Shown here: piece by piece, positions 58,965 to 64,000 of the stretch
How the letters are laid out: every line of letters starts with the position of its first letter
How positions within the stretch are numbered: position 1 is the stretch's first letter
DNA from: Pyrocephalus nanus
Lineage: Eukaryota > Chordata > Aves > Passeriformes > Tyrannidae
Assembly (NCBI GenBank): GCA_038380795.1
Contig: CM076280.1
Location: 2,901,501-2,965,500, forward strand
Length of the DNA: 64,000 nucleotides
Reading direction: 5' to 3'
The notes under the pieces: generated by a model
Database searches by the model: none
What the model was told of the DNA's origin: nothing
What the model saw: only the letters and a program-made list of their open reading frames with translations
Program-made: the position numbers and the translations under genes

Positions 58965-59062
58965 TTTCGGCTGCAGTGCCACGATTTTCACTGCAGTGTG
59001 TGGGCGATGGTTCATTGAGGTGCTGCAGACAGACCTTCAGGCAACACCAGCTCCTGAGTTCA
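58965..59062 (+). pseudogene. Decayed ANAPC2 exon 2 fragment
   Basis: Resembles the start of ANAPC2 exon 2 (about 60918-61008): ctgcagtg, cacgattttcac and tggttca align. A 20-base exact block gaggtgctgcagacagacct then leads to caggca and cctgagttc. In the matching frame it reads [18 protein letters not shown] against [18 protein letters not shown]. One extra base upstream of WF shifts the frame, and CR1 sequence replaces everything after EF. The preceding cccaggcagc may be the old acceptor and exon start. It is non-functional by appearance. A copied genomic segment seems likelier than a retrocopy, but that is inference. Confidence 0.75.
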
Positions 59063-59206
59063 CAGGATCACAGAATAACCCGAGCTGGAAGGGACCCACA
59101 AGGATCATCCAGTCCAGCTCCTGGCCCTGCACAGACACCCCAACAATCCCACCCTGTCCCCGAGAGCATTGTCCAAATGCTCCTTGAGCTCTGGCAGCCC
59201 TGGGGC
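59063..59206 (-). mobile_element. CR1 LINE 3' end (left arm of inverted pair)
   Basis: Starts cacagaataacccgagctgg then aagggacccacaaggatcat, and ends near ctctggcagccctggggc. It directly truncates the ANAPC2-like fragment. Confidence 0.85.
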
Positions 59207-59455
59207 CTAAACCTCCCCTGACACAACATCAGGTTGGATCTCAGGGAAAGGTTCTTCCCCCAGAGGGTGGTTGGCACTGAACAGGCTCCCCAGGGCAGTG
59301 GGCACAGCCCCAAGGCTGCCAGAGCTCCAGGAGGGTTTGGACAACGCTCTGAGGGCCAGGGTGGGATTGTTGGGGTGTCTGTGCAGGGCCAGGAGCCGGA
59401 TTGAATGGTCTCTGTGGGTCCCTTCCAGCTCGGGGTATTCTGCGATTCTGCATTC
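59207..59455 (+). mobile_element. CR1 LINE 3' end (right arm of inverted pair)
   Basis: Sense CR1 tail: ggttggatctcagggaaagg, ttcttcccccagagggtggt, then tgggtcccttccagctcggg and the terminal attctgcgattctgc repeat. Bases 59307-59453 are nearly the reverse complement of 59071-59206. It lies directly 3' of SSNA1 exon 2 on the minus strand. Confidence 0.87.
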
Positions 59456-59554
59456 CAGGATCCCCGGGGTTCGCAGGGAGCAGAGATCGGTGCGGTCCCT
59501 CCAGTTCTCACGAGGATGTTGCACCGCAGGGCCGGCACTGCAGTCCCTCCGTAC

Positions 59555-59754
59555 CTGCCCGCAGGCCGCCTCGGTCTCTGCGATGGTGCGGTCGATCTGT
59601 GCGCGGGCGGCCCGGAGCCCCGCCAGGCTCTCGCTGGTGTCGGCCAAGCGCCGGGCCAGCGCCGCCATCCGCGCCTGCAGCCGGCCCCGCTCGGCCTCCT
59701 GCGCCTGGATCCGCCCGCTCAGCTCGTCCCGCCGGGCTCGCAGCTCCGACAGCC
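59555..59754 (-). CDS. SSNA1: SSNA1 exon 2
   Basis: Acceptor ccgccccgcag, 200 nt, donor candidate gtacgg after GGG CAG, phase 0. The coiled coil runs from [11 protein letters not shown] to [10 protein letters not shown]. Confidence 0.8.
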
Positions 59755-59884
59755 CTGCGGGGCGGCACCGTCACACGGGGAGCCCTACCCGGCCCCCGGC
59801 CCGGCCCCCAGCCCGGCCCCGGCCCCGCTCACCCTCCCGCAGCGCCCGGCGCTGCCCCCGCAGCGCGGCCCCGGCCCCGCTCAT
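59555..59884 (-). CDS. SSNA1: SSNA1-like, exons 1 and 2 (84 residues); 3' exon not found
   Basis: Small coiled-coil protein of centrosomes and basal bodies that self-assembles along microtubules. Exon 1 is 59833-59884, the intron 59755-59832 (78 nt, GT-AG) and exon 2 59555-59754. Together they encode 84 residues that align without gaps to human SSNA1 1-84 as recalled: M-GAAL at the start, [21 protein letters not shown], then the diagnostic [10 protein letters not shown]. By eye about 36 of 84 positions are identical, low for this conserved protein, with many changes to Ala, Arg and Gly. Human has about 35 more residues (ILESSQTLL...), and no matching exon is visible. Reading through the donor keeps an open frame into CR1 and stops at 59207-59209. 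Identity is supported by position between TPRN and ANAPC2 in the human orientation. Confidence 0.82.
59833..59884 (-). CDS. SSNA1: SSNA1 exon 1
   Basis: ATG at 59882-59884 (minus strand), donor gtgagc after GAG G, phase 1. It encodes [17 protein letters not shown]. Confidence 0.82.
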
Positions 59885-59922
59885 CGCCGCTCCGCCCCTT
59901 CCTGCGGCCCGGCCCGGCCCGC

Positions 59923-59988
59923 ATGGAGCTCTCCGCCGCCTGGCACACGCTCAGCACCGCGCTGGTGCCGCCCGCCGCGCTGGGGCTG
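59923..59988 (+). CDS. ANAPC2: ANAPC2 exon 1
   Basis: 22 codons from ATG in the context cccgcATGg to donor gtgagg, phase 0. It encodes [17 protein letters not shown] and AALGL. Confidence 0.92.
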
Positions 59989-62181
59989 GTGAGGGGACAC
60001 CGGGGGGCCGGAGGGGGAGCCTGAGCTGCCTCGGCACCCACAGGGGGGGCTCCGGCCCCGACCCCGCCCCGGCCGGGCCCCTCCTTGCCCGGGCCCGCGG
60101 GGCGGGTGGAGCCGCCGGCGCTGAGGGAGGAACGGCCGGGGCCGCCGGGGCTCTGTGGGGACAGAGGGGCAGGGGCGCCTGGGGGTGTGCGGGTGGTCTC
60201 TCCCGGGGGCTGTCGGGGTCCAGCCGGCCCCTCTCCCCATCACCCCAGCCAGGACAGGGATGTGCCCAAAGGGGCGCAGCTTCCCCGGGCCGAGCTGCGG
60301 CTCCGCTCGCTCCCCGAGGGAGTTGGCGTTGGCCAAGGAAGGGTTTTGCCCCAGAGTTAGGCTGTGAGGAGGGGTTTTACCCCAGTACCTGGCCGTAAAG
60401 AAGGGTTTTGCCCCGCAGGCTGGCGTTTTCAGGCACCCAAGGGTGGCTCGCAGCATTCCCTCCAGGATGTGTGTCCTGCTGCAGCCACCAGCGGGGACAG
60501 CGATGGATGGGTGGATGGATGGATGGATGGGTGGATGGATGGATGGGTGGATAGATGGGTGGGTGGATGGATGGATGGATGGATGGATGGATGGATGGAT
60601 GGATGGATGGATGGATGGATGGATGGATGGATGGATGGATGGATGGGTGGATGGATGGATGGATGGATGGATGGATGGATGGATGGATGGGTGGATGGAT
60701 GGATGGATGGATGTGTGCGGGGTGGGCACTGAGTTTCCAACAGTGGGCTGAGACCCCGACAGGCATCCACTTGGTGCTGTTTGGCAGCAGAGTCCGTGTG
60801 TGTGTTCCATCAGATGCTGAACTCAGTGTCCCCCTGCCCTTTCCTTTCCAGGCAGCCCCGAGGCCGGAGACTGCAGGGCCTCTACAGGATGCGGAGCTCC
60901 GGGCGGCCCTGGACGTGCTGCAGTGCTACGACCTGCACTCGGTGGTGGAGGAGTGGTTCACCGAGGTGCTGCAGACAGACCTGCAGGCAAACATCGGCCC
61001 TGAGTTCTGGAAGTGCATCATCCAGTATGAGAGCACGGCCGAGGAGCCCCAGTGCGCCGCGCTCCTCCTGGACGCCTTCAGTCGGCTCAAGAGCCGCCTG
61101 GAGCCCTACCTGAACAGCCTGGAGCTCCTGGAGGAGTGGACCAAGGCGGGCCTGCTCCTGGGCACAGGCGCTCAGACGCTGCGAGAGAAGGTCTACACCA
61201 TGTTCAAGGCCATCCTCTTCTTCTCCACGACCAAATCCTTCCAGGAAATGATCCAGCAGTTCTACAGCCGCACTTTCAGGATCTACATGCGGCAGTGGAA
61301 GAAGGGAGAGGATGGAACGACCGAGTGCGAGAGCAGCATGAGCGAGGCCGAGCAGGAGAGCGACACGGAGGAGGCTGGGGGAGAGGGCTCGCTGTGCCCG
61401 GGCTGCAGCAGCAAGAGGGAGCAGTGCTGGTGCCCCGAAGCCATGGAGCAGTTTCAGCAGCTCAATGACATCCTGTACGTGTGTCACGGGGTGATGGCTG
61501 TCACTGGGGAACAAGGGAGGGTCTGGATGGGGAGCAGCAGCAGGGTTACTGAGCCCTGAACCCGAGGAGTTGTGTGTGAGGTCAGGCTGTGTCATGGTAC
61601 TGGGTAGAGAGCCTAACGCAGCTGTTTTCCAACTGGTGGTTGAAGTAGAGCAGATCTTCAGACAAAAAGTTCCTCTCCCTGGCTGTGAGAATATTTTGTT
61701 CTTGCTCTGAGGCCTTCTGACCACAAAGAAACAAACTAGTGGAAGGTGTCCCTGCCTATGACAGGGGGTTGTACTAGATGATCTTTAAGGTCCCTTTCTA
61801 CCCAAACCTCTATGAAACTCTTCTAAAAAGCTTTTGATGGCTAGAGAATAATGTTTGTAAGGAAGATTGGACAGCAGTAGTGTCACGTGTTACATATGTA
61901 GTGCATCTCTGTGGGCTATCAGAGCATGTGAACTGAGGCCTCATCTGTGGAGTGTGCAGGGAGGAAGGTGCCCTCAGGTTTTAGATTTTCTTCATTTGCT
62001 TGTACCTTTGCTCCCACACACTCCTGATGGGTCACTGTGTGTCCGTAGGCACCGGCTGAATTTGCTGGAGAGGGTGAGTGCTGATGCTGTCACCACCATC
62101 CTGCACAGGATGATCGAGGAGAGGATGGAGCAGCGCTGCCGGGGCGAGTACGAGCACTCCTTCCTCAGTGAGTTCCAGGAG
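59923..62181 (+). CDS. ANAPC2: ANAPC2 (APC/C cullin subunit), first three coding exons
   Basis: Cullin-like scaffold of the anaphase-promoting complex, which with the RING subunit ANAPC11 ubiquitinates mitotic cyclins and securin. Exons 59923-59988, 60852-61474 and 62049-62181 give 274 residues in phase 0; the cullin-homology and WHB domains lie beyond the window. Recognition from human ANAPC2 as recalled: [35 protein letters not shown]-like [53 protein letters not shown]; the Cys cluster [30 protein letters not shown]; and [14 protein letters not shown]. The N-terminus ([11 protein letters not shown]) is about 17 residues shorter than human, with no upstream in-frame ATG. The next human block, beginning WIERVVGW, was not found up to 64000. 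Confidence 0.97.
59989..60851 (+). other. ANAPC2 intron 1
   Basis: 0.86 kb. The CpG island runs to about 60330, followed by three loose copies of a 'gggttttgcccc' phrase around 60345-60415, then the GGAT tract at 60502-60713 and a pyrimidine-rich acceptor. Confidence 0.85.
60502..60713. repeat. (GGAT)n microsatellite
   Basis: About 210 bp of ggat/gggt tetranucleotides, with the longest pure stretch near 60563-60640. Open in several frames (WMDG repeats) purely from composition. Intronic. Confidence 0.96.
60852..61474 (+). CDS. ANAPC2: ANAPC2 exon 2
   Basis: Acceptor ctttcctttccag, 623 nt, donor gtacgt after GAC ATC CT, phase 0 in and phase 2 out. It encodes the first cullin-repeat helices and the [13 protein letters not shown] cluster (about residues 203-215). 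An acidic, Ser-rich insert ([17 protein letters not shown]) precedes the cluster where human carries a different linker. Confidence 0.97.
61475..62048 (+). other. ANAPC2 intron 2
   Basis: 0.57 kb containing a short CR1 tail at 61735-61820. Nothing else is recognised. Confidence 0.8.
61735..61820 (+). mobile_element. CR1 LINE 3' remnant
   Basis: Contains gttgtactagatgatcttta then aggtccctttctacccaaac and ctctatgaa, a CR1 terminus in sense orientation. Confidence 0.8.
62049..62181 (+). CDS. ANAPC2: ANAPC2 exon 3
   Basis: Acceptor tgtgtccgtag, donor gtaagg. 133 nt, phase 2 in and phase 0 out. It encodes [20 protein letters not shown], then [20 protein letters not shown] and EFQE. Confidence 0.97.
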
Positions 62182-64000
62182 GTAAGGCAGGAGTGTGGGC
62201 AGCAAGGGCCCTTCCTTTGGAGATGTGCTTAAAGCAGATCCCCCCTGAAAACACCTGGTCCAGGGCTATGACTTCCACCATCCCTGGCAGGAGGGGTGGT
62301 TTAAACTCCCCATTCTGATTGCTGCTGGAGGGAAAGGTTTGCTCTGACCTGTGCACAGTGGACCGTTGTGTTTTACCTTGTGATGTCCACAGTAATAAGG
62401 GGATTTCTGTGGTTCCAGTTGACAAAATCCACAACCTGGCCTGCAGAGGACCCTCCCTCTGTGTAGGTGAGCCCACAACTAGAATTTGTGTGGCTGCTTT
62501 CTGTCCTCTTTCCAGTTCCCCTGTAAAATAGGAAGCAAGGAGAGGAGAGGATACCCTGGTATTGATCTCACTAGTGGCCACACAGAGAATTAAAACCTTT
62601 CTTTGCAAGTTTTGCTGCTAGTTAAACCAAGTTCATGTGAGGCTGTTTACCACTATGAGCTTAAAATAAAATTCTGTGGGTTATGGCTCTTCCAGGGCAC
62701 AGTCCTGTACTCTGTGTCCCTCAGTCATGACCTTGCCTTTGCCTGTGTCAGAGAACAGGGTGTGCAGCCAGGTTGCCATACAAGCCAGACCGTGGTGGCT
62801 GCCCTGGTTCCCTCACTCTTTGCCATCCCCACTGGTTTTTTTTGCCTGCAAACATCAGGAGTCACTTTGTGTTTACTGCCCTTCAGTGGCTCTGCAACAC
62901 TTTCTTTGCTGCACCTTGTGTGAAATGCTTTTGGGTGAGCTGGAGATTGTTTAGGGATTTTTTAAGGGCACCAGACAAAATGCATTCTGCTCATCAGGCA
63001 TTACAGAGGGTCCCCTTGCTCCCACCCCTTCAGAAGGGCCAGTGTGTTTGGTCACAGAATATTGGAGTGTGTCAGAATTAGGAAGAGGCAATTTTAAGAA
63101 GAAAAGAACGTACACATCTGGCAATCTAAAGGTAAAATAGGAGAAGCCTGAGAAGCAGGTTGCTCTGAAAGTAGAGGTGCTGAGGGCAAAACCCCTTTGC
63201 AGACACAGCAGCAGCTGCTTGGAAGGTCAGTTTGCAATCAGGCTGTAACAGGAGCACTTGGAGAAGATAAACTGTGGGGAAGAATGGGTTGGTTTGATAG
63301 TAATTCCTTAAAATTGAGTTGGTTTTTTTTTTCAGTTATAGTCCCATCCTTTTGTCCTTTAGGAAAATTCTGTATCAGCTACTCACAGCTGTGCCCAGCT
63401 CAAGGCCCAGGTGTTTGTAGTTCTCAGGTTCATCCTGCCTTGTCATTGGCAGACCTTGTGCATTTCTTCAGTGTTTCCTCAGTTGAGTAGATAATTAAAA
63501 ATGAGCATCAGCAAAACAGACCTTGACTTAGCATTTTTCTTTCAGGCTGTCAGAATTTGCCTGTGAAAAATATAGTAATATCTATTAGCTGTTAATACTC
63601 AAATACTATCCCAGGAAGCACCATATATTTGCCACCATAATGGGAAAAAAACATGTCTCTTTTGAACATCTGGATCTTGTAGTTGAGTACCTTTGAAATT
63701 TGACAATTACACATTTCTCTGTAGAAAACAAAATCTCAAATATAAAAAGATAACCTTCTGATGCTCTCTGTTCAGGTTTTTACTTTATTATTCAGTGGCT
63801 GAGCTGGTGTTTGAGGTTTCAAGTGCCTGGGTTGAGGTTTCAAGCCCTTGGGATGGCTTGTTTGGTTTCCATTGATTTCAGGAACCACAGAAATTGTGGG
63901 CCAAGGGTGGTGTGATGGGCAACTTGTTAATTTTCTCATGAATGGGATAGTTCTGCAAATATAGAATGGGATGGAATTCTGCAAGAAAGGAATAGTCTGC
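62182..64000 (+). other. ANAPC2 intron 3 (partial, to window end)
   Basis: 1.8 kb of AT-richer unique sequence. No further ANAPC2 exon, repeat family or RNA gene is recognised. Confidence 0.75.

Larger units (their letters stand above)
59560..60330. promoter_or_regulatory. Shared CpG island, SSNA1/ANAPC2 divergent promoter
   Basis: Very GC- and CpG-rich sequence spanning both first exons, without TATA boxes. The two ATGs (59884 minus, 59923 plus) are separated by 38 nt containing cgccgctccgccccttcc and ggcccggcccggcccgc. Transcription of each gene must start inside this gap or inside the other gene's first exon. Confidence 0.8.

Noticed and set aside
60377..60810. Long frames of WMDG or HPSI repeats.
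   Set aside because: Translations of the GGAT tetranucleotide tract, which is intronic in ANAPC2.
1..64000. tRNA, rRNA, snoRNA, CRISPR, operon or bacterial features.
   Set aside because: None seen. The sequence is spliced vertebrate DNA. A covariance-model search would be needed to exclude small intronic RNAs.

Overview
The window is vertebrate nuclear DNA, almost certainly from a bird. Four spliced genes are recognisable by protein sequence. The repeats are CR1 LINE tails (the 'ggttggaagggacc' signature ending in an attctgtg-type 3' repeat), and there is no mammalian-type SINE. The GC-rich compact genes with strong CpG islands suit an avian microchromosome. The species cannot be told from the sequence alone.

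Layout, left to right. (1) 1-27280, + strand: most of NSMF (Jacob/NELF), a synapse-to-nucleus messenger protein. The first coding exon lies left of the window. Fourteen downstream coding exons, including a 6-nt microexon, were placed with consistent GT-AG sites and phases and give 479 residues. (2) 27281-about 30130: likely NSMF 3' UTR. About 30130-37640: intergenic DNA with small tandem repeats and no recognised gene. (3) 37640-54495, + strand: TPRN (taperin). It has a CpG-island promoter, one giant 732-codon first exon, a 13-kb intron and three short 3' exons. (4) 54496-59062: TPRN 3' UTR and convergent intergenic DNA, ending in a decayed fragment that resembles ANAPC2 exon 2. (5) 59063-59455: two CR1 tails in inverted orientation. 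(6) 59555-59884, - strand: SSNA1, with exons 1 and 2 clear but no third exon found. (7) 59923-62181, + strand: the first three coding exons of ANAPC2, the cullin subunit of the anaphase-promoting complex. The gene runs off the right edge.

SSNA1 and ANAPC2 are divergently transcribed, with start codons only 38 nt apart inside one CpG island. The order and orientation TPRN > < SSNA1 / ANAPC2 > is that of human 9q34.3. NSMF directly upstream of TPRN is not, because many genes separate them in human as I recall. The four proteins share no pathway: NSMF is neuronal signalling, TPRN is hair-cell stereocilia, SSNA1 is centrosome and cilium, and ANAPC2 is cell cycle.

No new multi-gene system was found. 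The most interesting spot is 58.9-59.9 kb: a truncated-looking, strongly diverged SSNA1 abutting an inverted CR1 pair and an ANAPC2 exon-2 duplicate. Exon edges come from reading splice motifs and from protein alignment to human sequences recalled from memory. No search was run.
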